Positions 38,626 through 51,200 of a DNA stretch of 64,000 bases are shown one piece after another; position 1 is the first letter of the stretch, and every line of letters starts with the position of its first letter. The stretch covers positions 140,246,533 to 140,310,532 of the forward strand of contig CP092864.1 in NCBI GenBank assembly GCA_030710605.1, in the 5' to 3' direction. Under the pieces are notes generated by a model. The model saw nothing but the letters and a program-made list of their open reading frames with translations, had not been told where the DNA came from and ran no database searches. Source of the DNA: Cordylochernes scorpioides (taxonomy: Eukaryota > Arthropoda > Arachnida > Pseudoscorpiones > Chernetidae). A program made the position numbers and the translations under genes.

Positions 38626-39013
38626 GTTTTTTTGAAGGAGACAGAGGCTGTTCACACTTGGTTATCTCATGTGTCTTCAAATGTCACAGTATATCTGTTG
38701 ACTTTGCTTAGAATATTTAATGAAACTGATTCCAATAATTACTAATTAAACATTATATTTATTGATTTACAAGAGAGAGAACAAAATATAAAAGGGAAAC
38801 TAATATTAAACAAAGGAACTTTTTTTTTTTTCGGTTAGCGCCTATTTACCTGTGAGCTTACACACACTCTGTGGTAACAAATAATTAATATATATACAAC
38901 ACACGCTCCCCTGTGTATAAGCCCTAATCAGCAAGTCCAAGGCTATCTGTACATTTCCGTAGTTTGTCCTTATAGTCCACACCATATATTTGATTGCATC
39001 CAACAGTAACCGG

Positions 39014-39964
39014 TCAGGCCTTTCTTTTATATATGCTGTCATTTGATGTTTTCTTCGTACTGTAGACCCATTTACTATTGTTTACTTTCATACCATTTTC
39101 CCTTGGTACTAGTGTCCATACTTTATGTTTCCCTATCTCACAGAGCTCTTCTTCAATTGCTTTGTGCCATTCATTTCTTTCTCCACTATCTATTGCTTCT
39201 TTAAAGTTCTCCGGGATATAATGATCTATTTCCATAATTAAGTTTGCATCATTCCTATCCTTTATTCTTTGTGAGCGTCGAACTCCTTCTTCAATCAATT
39301 TCCTTTCTTGTTCTTCAAGTCTTGCTTTGTGCCGTTCTCCTAAGATGCTCTTTGTTTCTCCTTTCTTTCTTCCTCCTTTTGCGCATCTTTCCTCTATCGG
39401 TTCAGTTTGTGATGAGACATTTTCACAGTCACCACCTGGCTTTACTGAAGTATCCTCCTTAGACTTCATTTTACTCTCTGTGACAGGATTGTCTTCTTTC
39501 AAGATAAGAAAGTCTTCAACAATTTCTTCACAATTTCCTTTATAGGTCAAATTATCACAATTAGTATCTTCCTGAATATCATTTGCATAATCAATTCCTC
39601 TCTTATCTTCACTAAATTTTACTGATCTGACTTCATGAACTCTCTTTGTCATTATATCATATATTCTGTAGGCTTTTCTTTTAATGGAATAACCAATAAA
39701 TATTCCCTTTCTACCCTTTGGTGAAAACTTGTTTCTTCTTCTTTTGCCTTCAAGCCAATGTGTCAAACATCCAAATATTCGAATGTGTTTGACCGATGGT
39801 TTCCTCCCATTCCATCTCTGTATAGGTTTATGGTGCTTGATAGACCTGTGGGGGGTACAATTCTTAATGTATGCAGCTGTAGCAATTCCCTCTGCCCAAA
39901 ACTTCATGGGTAATTTTGAGTCAATTAGTAAGGTTCTCGCTGTATCTATAAGAGTCCTATTCAC
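39014..39964 (-). pseudogene. copia integrase C-terminus to truncated RT
   Basis: Open for 316 codons: MNRTLIDTARTLLIDSKLPM (after integrase GVAERVN), GYSIKRKAYRIYD, an acidic linker, then EWHKAIEEELCEIGKHKVWT and SKWVYSTKKT of the copia RT start. The frame then breaks, and the LTR begins about 110 bp later, so RT lacks its active site. Confidence 0.85.
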
Positions 39965-40042
39965 TCTCTCTGCGACTCCATTACTTTGTGGTGAGTATGT
40001 TGTGGTAAGTTGGTGATGGATCCCACTTCTCTTGAAAAGTCC

Positions 40043-40485
40043 TTCAAATCTAGAGTTACAAAATTCAGTTCCATTGTCGGTTCTTACATCTTTTATTCTA
40101 AGACTTAATTCGTTTTCGGCTCTTGCTTTAAATTATTCAAATCTTTCAAAGGTCGCATCTTTTGATCTCAGGAAATATACAAAGATTCTTCTACTGTAGT
40201 CTCTCTCATCTACCATAAAAAGAAAATACTTAGATCCTCCTAAAGATTGACATGGCATTGGTCCACATAAATCCAAATGAATCAACTGCAGGGGCTTAAC
40301 TGTATAATTTTCTGTAATATTATATGGCTTCTGAACCAGTTTTCCCATTATGCATGCTTCGCACTCTGGTAACCTTTCAAATTTTGGATCCAATCCTCTT
40401 ACAATATGTCCTTTGCTCATTATTTTCATGTATTCTTCATTTATATGGTTTAATCTCTTATGCCATAAATTTATACAGTGGTACC
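40043..40485 (-). pseudogene. copia integrase, zinc-binding and catalytic N part
   Basis: HKRLNHINEEYMKIM ... CEACIMGK (HHCC zinc site), LIHLDLCGP (first Asp), then RTDNGTEF (second Asp) after a stop at 'FERFE'. The left copy has an extra two codons in VDERDYSRR where the right has VDDYSRR. Confidence 0.8.
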
Positions 40486-41841
40486 TCGACATACGAGCGC
40501 CCCAACATACGAGTTTTTCGAGATACGAGCCGACGAGCAAGTGATTTTTTGCTTTAAGTTACGAGCAAAATTCGAGATACAAGTTCGGTTCGGTAGTGTT
40601 GAAGATATTAATCTGTGATTTTAACCCTTAACTGGACGGGTGGATTTTTCTTACGTAACTGGACGGGTTGGGTAGATTCAACCCACCTATGTAACTTTAT
40701 GAAATAAGCGCTAAATAATGATTGAAATCAATATTTAAAAATATTTAATTAATATATAGTTAATATACAGATTTTGACTTTTAAAAATTCTGAATATAAT
40801 CTATTTTACAGTTTTCAAAAATTATAAAGAAAATTTATTGCAAACGCTTAGTTGACATACAGAGCAAAGGGTTTTTATTTTTTACTGCGCTTTTTGATGG
40901 ACATTTGTAGCACCTTTTTGGAGTATAAGTTTATTGTGGCATCGTAGATTCACTTGGCTTACTTGATCCATCATTCTTCTTGAATTGTCGCCTGCAATTG
41001 CACTGGGAGAGAATTGAGATTACGTATGGCCAGGTGTTCATCAGTCAATGCTCTCCCAAGATCAACAATAAAATGACTCCTTTCTTTTTTACCTTTTTTA
41101 TCAATCTGATTACCGATTTTCTTTTTTCTTTTTTTGGAACATAGGAGACTAAAGTGGTTGTTCCAGAGAAACTAAAAATAGAGGTTCCTGATTCTCTATT
41201 AGGGTGCGGTTGAAATTGTGGTGAATCTAAGGTATGTTCTTTCTCATCGCTCCTAAATATGTAAGACCATGTTCTTTCAACTTATCAACTAATTCTACTG
41301 AAGTGAATCAATTGTCTGCTGGAATATTTCTTCCAAAGTGTGGTCGACTAATCTATAAAACTTATATATTTTGGGTTGGCAGGGATAGTTCTCTCTGTTG
41401 ACTTGATTGATTATTCTACTTATCCAAAGAAAGAAGTGTTATTTTATAAAAAGGAAGCTAAAAATAGCGGAAGATAGAGACTCAAGTATGAGCCACGAGC
41501 TAACACTGACACGAAAAATTCTCACGCTTCTGGACGGGCTGGGCGGAATCCGCCCACACATGCAAATTTAACTCCCCTCCCAAAACTGAAATTTATAAAC
41601 GATGGATGAAAAATGTTTGTATCACTGTAAAATTAGAATACATGAAAGCTGGGAGCTCTAGGTAAACGAAAAATATATTTTTTTCCTATATTAAATTTAT
41701 GCATGGGCAGAATCTACCCAACCCGTCCAGTTAAGGGTTAAATGGGAATTTTGTATGGGGAAATTTGCTTCGAGATACGAGTAATTCAAGATACGAGCAA
41801 GGTTGCAGAACGAACTAAACTCGTATGTCGAGGTACCACTG
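40486..41841. mobile_element. pogo/Tigger-like MITE inside copia, carrying piggyBac
   Basis: Ends CAGTGGTACCTCGACATACG and CGTATGTCGAGGTACCACTG with TA duplication. Without the nested insert it is about 240 bp. It has no transposase. Confidence 0.85.
40625..41737. mobile_element. piggyBac element remnant, 1113 bp
   Basis: Flanked by TTAA on both sides. Ends CCCTTAACTGGACGGG and inverted, with a subterminal GGTTGGGTAGATTC inverted copy. A decayed transposase reads on the strand equivalent to plus in the right arm. Same length as the right-arm copy. Confidence 0.85.
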
Positions 41842-42002
41842 TATTGCTATTTTTATTTGATAAATGTGTATTCATAACCATAACATTTTCATTTTTTGCT
41901 ATTGGTATATTTCTTAGTTTTGTTTCCATCATAAACATTCTATCTTTATTATATGCTTCAGCAACTAAATCATTCCCTTCATTATAAATTTTTGCTCCAT
42001 CC

Positions 42003-42592
42003 TTATTGAAAATACCTGAATTTCCTTTGTTGACTAATTCGTATACTCTCTGACAATAAATTATTTCTTAAACTTGGTACATGTAAGATATCTTTGATGC
42101 AAATATTTTCTTGGCCTTCACTTGTGCATGTAGTAAGTCTCATATCTCCTTTGGCTATGGCTTGGGTAGTTTTGCCCTTCTCAGCTAGATTGATTTCACT
42201 TTCATAATCTATCACATTTTCCATTGAAGTTAGGTTTGGCGTTAAGTGTGCGGTGCATCCTAAATTTATACACCATATTTGCCTATCATTTCTCCCATCT
42301 GGTGAATCTTCAAATTCTTTTACATATGTTTTAAATGCTTGCTCATTAATTCCACTTTTCATAGTATCCACTAGATTATTTGAATGTTCCCTACTGTATT
42401 TGTGATTTCTATAATCAGGAGTCCATTTCTTTTGATATCCTTGTTTCTGTTTATCTCGAACCAGCAATCATTAGCTAGATGTCCCTTTTTATTACAAACA
42501 AAACATCTTTTTGGCTGAAATTGTTTAACGTTTCTACCTTTAATTCTGTATGCTTGTTCATGCCCATTCTCAACTGATTGATTTATTCTCAT
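42003..42592 (-). pseudogene. copia zinc knuckle and protease
   Basis: CFVCNKKGHLANDC (CCHC knuckle) near 42480-42520, then a frame change to IWCINLGCTAHLTPNLTSME. The expected D-S-G protease active site reads N-L-G here, so the catalytic Asp is gone. LHVPSLRNNLLS follows, as in copia polyproteins. Confidence 0.8.
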
Positions 42593-42744
42593 ATTTCTTC
42601 TCGACTCCTCTTCTCTTAGAGTTTGTTGAATCTCTTCAATTGTTGCCTCTCTCTTTGATCGTAAGACAATAGCAATATTTTCATACTTTGGATGTATGCC
42701 TCTGTCAATATGAAATGAAAGTTATCTTGAGGTAAATTGATGCC

Positions 42745-43164
42745 CTAATGATGAACTTCTAGCAGCAATATTTTTGCCCTCGTTATATATTCATCTGCAG
42801 TTTCATTATCTTTCATTTTAATGTTCTTTAATTCTAAGCCTATATCAATAATTTTATCTTCCAAATTGCCTGTGTATGTTTTTCTCAGTGAGTCCCATAC
42901 TTTATTAGCATTTCTTTCACCTATGAACATTCCAGCTTGTTCATTAGTCAATGTTGTGATGATTAACCCAAAAGCTTCCTCATTTTTATCACTCCAAATC
43001 TCCCAAGAACTTTTGTCTTCCATTTCAGGTTCTGGATCGGAAATTGCACATTTAAATAATTTTCTTCCTCTCAGAACTGCGCCGATTTTCAATGCCCAAA
43101 TTTGATAATTAGTTCCTGTTAATGGTTCAATTTTTGTTTGGGATAAAAAATTATATTCAGCCAT
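42745..43164 (-). CDS. copia gag
   Basis: Starts MAEYNFLSQTKIEPLTGTNY, then QIWALKIGAVLRGRKLFKC and ANKVWDSLRKTYTGNLEDK, the UBN2/Retrotran_gag pattern of copia elements. The frame ends near 42745, before the knuckle. Confidence 0.85.
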   Translation of the reverse strand: MAEYNFLSQTKIEPLTGTNYQIWALKIGAVLRGRKLFKCAISDPEPEMEDKSSWEIWSDKNEEAFGLIITTLTNEQAGMFIGERNANKVWDSLRKTYTGNLEDKIIDIGLELKNIKMKDNETADEYITRAKILLLEVHH

Positions 43165-43927
43165 TTTCACCTTTTGAACCAATATAAACAAACCAATATA
43201 TTTTAAATACAAATAAATATTTAAAATATTTTTGAATATTGGGTAGCTTTTAAACATGCAATATATAGATATAATTTAACTTAATCTATATAAATACCTT
43301 TAATCTTCTCAGAAGTGCTTCAGTTTACCGATCAGAATAAACTTCTTGCTTAATCTTCAGATTAAATATTTTCGCTTTTGAGCTTTATATCAAACAACCA
43401 CGCTCTGCTACCAATTGTTGACTTTGCTCAGAATATTTAATGAAACTGATTCCAATAATTATTAATTAAACATTATATTTATTGATTTACAAGAGAGAAC
43501 AAAATATAAAAGGGAAACTAATATTAAACAAAGGAACTTTTTTTTTTTTTCGGTTAGCGCCTATTTACCTGTGAGCTTACACACACTCTGTGGAACAATT
43601 AATTAATATATATACAACAATGTCAAATATTTTTCAGAGTTTTTGTCTGACTCCCAATATACATACTAAAAGGTACAACTCCCTTTAGTTTTGTCCATGA
43701 GTGTAGAGGTGTTGTCCTTCAAAGAAAGGTAGTTCTACTATATATGATGAATACCTATGTAACCTCAGAGTTCTTGATTATCTTCTGCACCACCAGCTAT
43801 TTTCACTATTTCTCTTGTGCACGACTCCATATAGGTTATATGCCAGTTACGTTAGAGCGCTGGTTTCATCCAACATTTCCCCGAGGTCACCTACAGAGAG
43901 GTGTAACTTGGACTTTGACCTGGTATT

Positions 43928-44127
43928 AAATGGCCGCCTCTAACATGAGGAACAGACGCCCTGTGCAGCCGCTCCTAACATGGAGAACAGACGCTGCTGA
44001 ATATCCTGTAACCCAAGAATAGGAGCCCTTACAGGGTGCTATCAGCCGGGCCAGCTGAGCCCAGGTTTTTTAACGAGCTTGTTACTGCTCCCCCTCCTCC
44101 TTTTACATCCGGGCTTGGGACCGGCAA
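43928..44127 (-). mobile_element. SINE-B, truncated
   Basis: Holds the minus-strand 5' half only (CCGGTCCCAAGCCCGGATGT ... CTCATGTTAGAGGCGGCC). Counterpart 48545-48742. Confidence 0.75.
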
Positions 44128-44314
44128 TGGCAATGGATAAGTAAAAAAAAAAAAAAACTATTTCTCTTTCTGTATTTCAAAAACTCTGCTCAAACAATTG
44201 TAGTAGAACCTTCATGATAGGATACTCTTATTAGAGGACAATCCTCTATACAGTTTTCATCGCCAATTTTTACTAATGAGTGAGGCTATAAGGTACAATT
44301 TGGATTATATATTA

Positions 44315-44672
44315 TCTTCTTCTTTCTTATCTCCACTCAATCATATTAGGGTATCAAGTTGTGACCTTGATGGTGTCTGTTTGGCAACCATCATGACTGG
44401 GTGAAGTAGAATGCGTCTGACTTTGTCATTAAGACTGGGAGCACTACTCAGTGGCAGGCCGACTTAGTTCCAAAAGAAATGGCCGCCTCTGACATGAGGA
44501 ACAGATGCCATGTGCAGCTGCTCCTAACATGGAGTACAAACGCTGCTCATCCTGTGTCCCTGGATTAAGGGGGCTGGACTAGGGGGATCAGCTGGACCAG
44601 CTGAGCCCAGGTTTTTTTAGTGAGCTTGTTACTGCTCCCCCTCCTCCTTTTTCATCCTGGCTTGGGACCAGC
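44315..44672 (-). mobile_element. SINE-B, cut by the assembly gap
   Basis: Tail TCTTCTTCTTTC at 44315. The 5' end is lost in the gap at 'gggaccagc'. Its inverted counterpart is complete at 47996-48357. Confidence 0.85.
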
Positions 44673-44772
44673 NNNNNNNNNNNNNNNNNNNNNNNNNNNN
44701 NNNNNNNNNNNNNNNNNNNNNNNNNNNNNNNNNNNNNNNNNNNNNNNNNNNNNNNNNNNNNNNNNNNNNNNN
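44673..44772. other. Assembly gap, 100 N
   Basis: Fixed-length run of N at the inner edge of the left arm; a placeholder length rather than a measured one. Confidence 1.
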
Positions 44773-44869
44773 GATCAACAAAAAATAGGGAAACCTAAAA
44801 AAAAAAAAGTATGATATCTTCAACTAACCTTGAAATACCTTGTGACCTCATTGTCACAATTGAAGATAA

Positions 44870-45090
44870 GATAAACACACTCATGGATAAACTTGGGGAA
44901 GTTATACCTTTCAGCATGTATATCGGGATTCAGACAAAAACTCTGAAAGATATTACAGTGACCTTTATTGTGAAGACACACGAGAGTGTGAACATAATTG
45001 CTTCTATCTCCTTAAAAAAAAAGGAAAAAAAAAAAAAGATTACCAGCAACAACAAAGACTTTCCACTTCTTTATGTTTTTCCATGAGTGT
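44870..45090. mobile_element. Tc1-like MITE, near full length
   Basis: ACACTCATGGATAAACTTGG at the left and TTTTTCCATGAGTGT at the right, with the 'aacaaagactttccacttct' body. It defines the complete form of the element whose ends make the 76-bp arrays. Confidence 0.75.
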
Positions 45091-45223
45091 TGATATAATT
45101 AAAATTTATAAAACATTCAATAAATCCTATAGTGAAAGCATGATGATATCAAGGACAGTGCAGAGCAAGGCAAATTCAATCTGTTTATAGAAATATTGTG
45201 CCATTGTTGCATATACTACTTAC

Positions 45224-45291
45224 CATAAATTTTATGGTTCTGCTGCAGCTCAATGGCTGGGAAGAAGGCACTCTCATTATTTTCTGCATAT
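45224..45291 (-). CDS. PNLDC1: PNLDC1-like exon: YAENNESAFFPAIELQQNHK...
   Basis: Acceptor 'ctgttgttcctgcag' and donor 'gtaagt' on the minus strand. One base, 22 codons, one base. The first base completes the codon left by 54804-54859. Ends NHKIY-G. It is placed just before the expected ExoIII region. Confidence 0.7.
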
Positions 45292-48200
45292 CTGCAGGAA
45301 CAACAGAAAAGTTTAACAAGGATTAAACTCTATTTATCACAAGTAGACTATCTCCTATATGGAGAATGGCCATTATGTACCCTGTCCTTGAAGTGAGACA
45401 ACTTGTCATGATACAACTTGGTACTATCTGTCTATGGCAGGGACCGGCAAACTGCAGCTCGTGAGACACATAGGGCTCTTTGGATGTGAAGCTGCGGCTC
45501 ATTATATTGTCACAGTAATGAAGGTGACGAGTCGTTTGGGTAGAATAAAATAATAATTTATTAGATGACTTTAAATAGTTAATTAGTTTGAGGGATAAAA
45601 AGAAATAGAGATAAACTAAGTTAAATGGATAAAAATAATGATAAATTAAGGAAGTAATGTCAGAGACCCAAACGGCTGGCGATTGGCTACACCCCTCAAG
45701 ATGGCGACTATTGTTTTCAAACTTTCCGCCTAGCGCGCCCGCCATCTATCGGAGCTTAGGTACATAACACTTGGCAAGCTGACAGCGCGCACCACCTATC
45801 GGGGCTTAGGTACATAACATTCGCCAAGCTGCCGATGTATTATTTAGAGTTACAAGCTATGTACATTTTTGGTTATGACATTATAGTTCCTTTCGCAAAT
45901 ATTATCTATACGGGTACTATTCATTGTTGGCAAGAAAAAATTTTGTGGTTTTTAAAAACTTTTGAAATTTTGCAAATTGTAATTTTTGACTCTTCCGACT
46001 CAAAAGTTTGCCGATCTCTGGTCTAAGGGTCTCAAGAACCAAATACAGGATTATGACCAAAGTTGTCACTTTTAGTTGAATTGCCAATCAAGGCTATGAA
46101 ATCTTTGATTTGAAATTAAAGTTTTCCTTTCTCTTAGAAAAACTGTCAGTTCTGACAAAGTAGCTTTATCTGCAATGACTTTTGTTGGTCAAAACCTTCC
46201 TTGTCACACAGTATCATCTTAATGTCGCAGTTTATAAGATCAATGACGTAGAATCTCTTCACCTCATCTCAACCTGCAACCCCAAAACACATTATTGACT
46301 GTATTGACTTATTATCCATTGATGAGATCTACACATCCCCAGCAGACACCATCAACAAGCTTTACAAGCTTGATACCCTGATATAATTGAGTGGAGATAA
46401 GAATCTTCTTCTTTCTTATCTCCACACTGGGTGAAGTAGAATGCGTCTGCCTTTGTCATCAAGACTGGGAGCACTACTTAGTGGCAGGTCGACTTAGCTC
46501 CAAAAAAAAAAATGGCCGCCTCTGACATGAGGAACAGACGCCATGTGCAGCCGCTCCTAACATGGAGTACAGACGCTGCTCATCCTGTATCTCTGGATTA
46601 GGAGTCCTTACAGGGTACTATCAGCCGGGCCAGCTGAACCCAGGTTTTTTAGTGAGCTTGTTACTGCTCCCCCTCCTCCTTTTTCATCCGGGCTTGGGAC
46701 CGGCAAAAGGCGGAGATAAGAATGAAAAAGAAGATTGGTAGCCTGAATAAGGTGACGTTTCAGCCAAAATTCTTATGTTTGTCGTATCAGGAACAATGAT
46801 AAGAGGATGTTGATATCAATGGTAAGCACAACTGTATACTTACTACACCCCATATTAAATATTGTTGATGCACTTATCCCTTTCTGCTGATGTTACATGT
46901 CTATCCAAAATGTCCTTCATATTGGCTTAATGCATAAAAGACATACAACAGACTTCTCTGTAAAGGACAACACATGGTTGCAGAGCCAAAATGGCCTTTA
47001 AGGAGAGGTGTCTTCATACCATTGGTAAAATATGGTAATTTTGGTTATGAAAAGTGTTCTTTTTAGAGAGGTGTCCTCTAGTGAAAGTGTCCTCTTATGG
47101 AGGTTCTACTGTATATGGACAAATTTAAGTTAAGCTGAATTGCTATATATTATATATATTACACCATTTTTTGACATTTAAAAGTGCACTTAGAAGTGTG
47201 CCAAAGCCCTAATGGGGTAGTTGCACTCGCAATAGTTGGGTTGGACTTTTTCAAGAATAAAGGGCAATTGGAGCAATTTTTTTCTTTGAGAAAAAGGTCT
47301 CTAATGTGGGATTTGATCATGGGTCATGGTTGCTGAGAATACCGGGTTGATTACGCTCCTCCTCCACAAATGTCTCACTCATAAACACAAAGTAATACGA
47401 CCAAATAAATTAATAGTGTGTGACATTTCGGTAAGAGCGTTGTTACCATCATTAGACAAAAGAATAAATGAAGAAAAAATATCACAGCCTGTTCTTAAAT
47501 AGTAAACAGCACTGTTACCAAAACATCATACACTATTTATTTATTTGGATTTGATCTTAATACCTTGTATTTATTATATACTAGCCGAATGACCCGGGCA
47601 ACGCCCGTGTTTTACCCGATTGAATGTTTTGATTCAAATACTATTTGTTACAATTATAAATTGGCGCCTTATATAAATGCATATATTAGTTAATAACTAT
47701 AGCCTATGTGCTTTATCTGTTTATGTACTGTTGGCTTCTGTAGGCGTCTGTTACTGGGAAAAAGAAAGAGAGGATTCCATTTGGTTATTAACTAATATAT
47801 GCATTTATTTAAGGAGCGACTCGCTCCAACACAATAGTTACAAAAACGAAAAAGCGAGTGGGGGGGGGCAAAGGTGGCGTGATCGTAGCCAACCAATAGG
47901 AGGGCGCCATTCCAAAAAAAAAGCAAACGGTGACAGAGATGACTGATTAAGAGATGAAGAATGACGCTCGTAACTGTATATTATATATAATAATTCCACC
48001 TTTGCCGGTCCCAAGCCCGGATGAAAAAGGAGGAGGGGGAGCAGTAACAAGCTCGCTAAAAAACCTGGTTCAGCTGGCCCAGCTGATCCCCCTAGTCCAG
48101 CCCCCCTAATCCTGGGACACATGATGAGCAGCATTTGTACTCCATGTTAGGAGCAGCTGCACATGGCGTCTGTTCCTCATGTCAGAGGCGGCCATTTCTT

Positions 48201-51200
48201 TTGGAGCTAAGTCGGCCTGCCACTGAGTAGTGCTCCCAGTCTTAATGACAAAGTCAGACGCATTCTACTTCACCCAGTCATGATGGTTGCCAAACAGATA
48301 CCATCAAGGTCACAACTTGATACCCTAATATGATTGAGTGGAGATAAGAAAGAAGAAGATAATATATAATCCAAATTGTACCTTATAGCCTCACTCATTA
48401 GTAAAAATTGGCGATGAAAACTGTATAGAGGATTGTCCTCTAATAAGAGTATCCTATCATGAAGGTTCTACTACAATTGTTTGAGCAGAGTTTTTGAAAT
48501 ACAGAAAGAGAAATAGTTTTTTTTTTTTTACTTATCCATTGCCATTGCCGGTCCCAAGCCCGGATGTAAAAGGAGGAGGGGGAGCAGTAACAAGCTCGTT
48601 AAAAAACCTGGGTTCAGTTGGCCCAACTGATAGCACCCTGAAAGGGCTCCTATTCTTGGGTTACAGGATATTCAGCAGCGTCTGTTCTCCATGTTAGGAG
48701 CGGCTGCACAGGGCGTCTGTTCCTCATGTTAGAGGCGGCCATTTAATACCAGGTCAAAGTCCAAGTTACACCTCTCTGTAGGTGACCTCGGGGAAATGTT
48801 GGATAAAACCAGCGCTCTAACGTAACTGGCATATAACCTATATGGAGTCGTGCACAAGAGAAATAGTGAAAATAGCTGGTGGTGCAGAAGATAATCAAGA
48901 ACTCTGAGGTTACATAGGTATTCATCATATAGAGTAGAACTACCTTTCTTTGAAGGACAACACCTCTACACTCATGGACAAAACTAAAGGGAGTTGTACC
49001 TTTTAGTATGTATATCGGGAGTCAGACAATAACTCTGAAAAATATTTGACATTGTTGTATACATATTAATTAATTGTTCCACAGAGTGTGTGTAAGCTCA
49101 CAGGTAAATAGGCGCTAACCGAAAAAAAAAAAAAGTTCCTTTGTTTAATATTAGTTTCCCTTTTATATTTTGTTCTCTCTTGTAAATCAATAAATATAAT
49201 GTTTAATTAGTAATTATTGGAATCAGTTTCATTAAATATTCTAAGCAAAGTCAACAATTGGTAGCAGAGCGTGGTTGTTTGATATAAAGCTCAAAAGCGA
49301 AAATATTTAATCTGAAGATTAAGCAAGAAGTTTATTCTGATCGGTAAACTGAAGCACTTCTGAGAAGATTAAAGGTATTTATATAGATTAAGTTAAATTA
49401 TATCTATATATTGCATGTTTAAAAGCTACCCAATATTCAAAAATATTTTAAATATTTATTTGTATTTAAAATATATTGGTTTGTTTATATTGGTTCAAAA
49501 GGTGAAAATGGCTGAATATAATTTTTTATCCCAAACAAAAATTGAACCATTAACAGGAACTAATTATCAAATTTGGGCATTGAAAATCGGCGCAGTTCTG
49601 AGAGGAAGAAAATTATTTAAATGTGTAATTTCCGATCCAGAACCTGAAATGGAAGACAAAAGTTCTTGGGAGATTTGGAGTGATAAAAATGAGGAAGCTT
49701 TTGGGTTAATCATCACAACATTGACTAATGAACAAGCTGGAATGTTCATAGGTGAAAGAAATGCTAATAAAGTATGGGACTCACTGAGAAAAACATACAC
49801 AGGCAATTTGGAAGATAAAATTATTGATATAGGCTTAGAATTAAAGAACATTAAAATGAAAGATAATGAACTGCAGATGAATATATAACGAGGGCAAAAA
49901 TATTGCTGCTAGAAGTTCATCATTAGGGCATCAATTTACCTCAAGATAACTTTCATTTCATATTGACAGAGGCATACATTCAAAGTATGAAAATATTGCT
50001 ATTGTCTTACGATCAAAGAGAGAGGCAACAATTGAAGAGATTCAACAACTCCTAAGAGAAGAGGAGTCGAGAAGAAATATGAGAATAAATCAATCAGTTG
50101 AGAATGGGCAAGAACAAGCATACAGAATTAAAGGTAGAAAAGTTAAACAATTTCAGCCAAAAAGATGTTTTGTTTGTAATAAAAAGGACATCTAGCTAAT
50201 GATTGCTGGTTCGAGATAAACAGAAACAAGGATATCAAAAGAAATGGACTCCTGATTATAGAAATCACAAATACAGTAGGGAACATTCAAATAATCTAGT
50301 GGATACTATGAAAAGTGGAATTAATGAGCAAGCATTTAAAACATATGTAAAAGAATTTGAAGATTCACCAGATGGGAGAAATGATAGGCAAATATGGTGT
50401 ATAAATTTAGGATGCACCCACCGCACACTTAACGCCAAACCTAACTTTAATGGAAAATGTGATAGATTATGAAAGTGAAATCAATCTAGCTGAGAAGGGC
50501 AAAACTACCCAAGCCATAGCCAAAGGAGATATGAGACTTACTACATGCACAAGTGAAGGCCAAGAAAATATTTGCATCAAAGATATCTTACATGTACCAA
50601 GTTTAAGAAATAATTTATTGTCAGTATACGAATTAGTCAACAAAGGAAATTCAGGTATTTTCAATAAGGATGGAGCAAAAATTTATAATGAAGGGAATGA
50701 TTTAGTTGCTGGAGCATATAATAAAGATAGAATGTTTATGATGGAAACAAAACTAAGAAATATACCAATAGCAAAAAATGAAAATGTTATGGTTATGAAT
50801 ACACATTTATCAAATAAAAATAGCAATACAGTGGTACCTCGACATACGAGTTTAATTCGTTCTGCAACCTTGCTCGTATCTTGAATTACTCGTATCTCGA
50901 AGCAAATTTCCCCATACAAAATTCCCATTTAACCCTTAACTGGACGGGTTGGGTAGATTCTGCCCATGCATAAATTTAATATAGGAAAAAAATATATTTT
51001 TCGTTTACCTAGAGCTCCCAGCTTTCATGTATTCTAATTTTACAGTGATACAAACATTTTTCATCCATCGTTTATAAATTTCAGTTTTGGGAGGGGAGTT
51101 AAATTTGCATGTGTGGGCGGATTCCGCCCAGCCCGTCCAGAAGCGTGAGAATTTTTCGTGTCAGTGTTAGCTCGTGGCTCATACTTGAGTCTCTATCTTC

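Larger units (their letters stand above)
38696..43619 (-). mobile_element. Ty1/copia retrotransposon, left copy, non-autonomous
   Basis: LTRs 38696-38901 and 43416-43619 (204-206 bp, TG...CA). PBS TGGTAGCAGAGC next to the 5' LTR (43402-43413) matches the 3' end of initiator-Met tRNA. Order gag, protease, integrase, N-terminal RT (copia order). The polymerase catalytic part of RT and RNase H are absent. Imperfect flanks ATATC/ATGTC. A pogo-like MITE with a nested piggyBac splits pol at 40486-41841. Confidence 0.9.
25686..44672. repeat. Left arm of a large inverted duplication
   Basis: The reverse complement recurs at 47996-64000 and continues past the window end. The shared content includes five PNLDC1-like exons, the PLE, and the nested copia/pogo/piggyBac insertion. 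The arms differ by scattered substitutions and by several large indels. Confidence 0.9.

Noticed and set aside
46207-46300. Possible plus-strand exon (YHLNVAVYKINDVESLHLIS) after 'gtcacacag'
   Set aside because: It resembles a PARN-like C-terminal strand only loosely, it is on the strand opposite to the local gene copy, and the 54804 to 45291 exons already join in phase across it.
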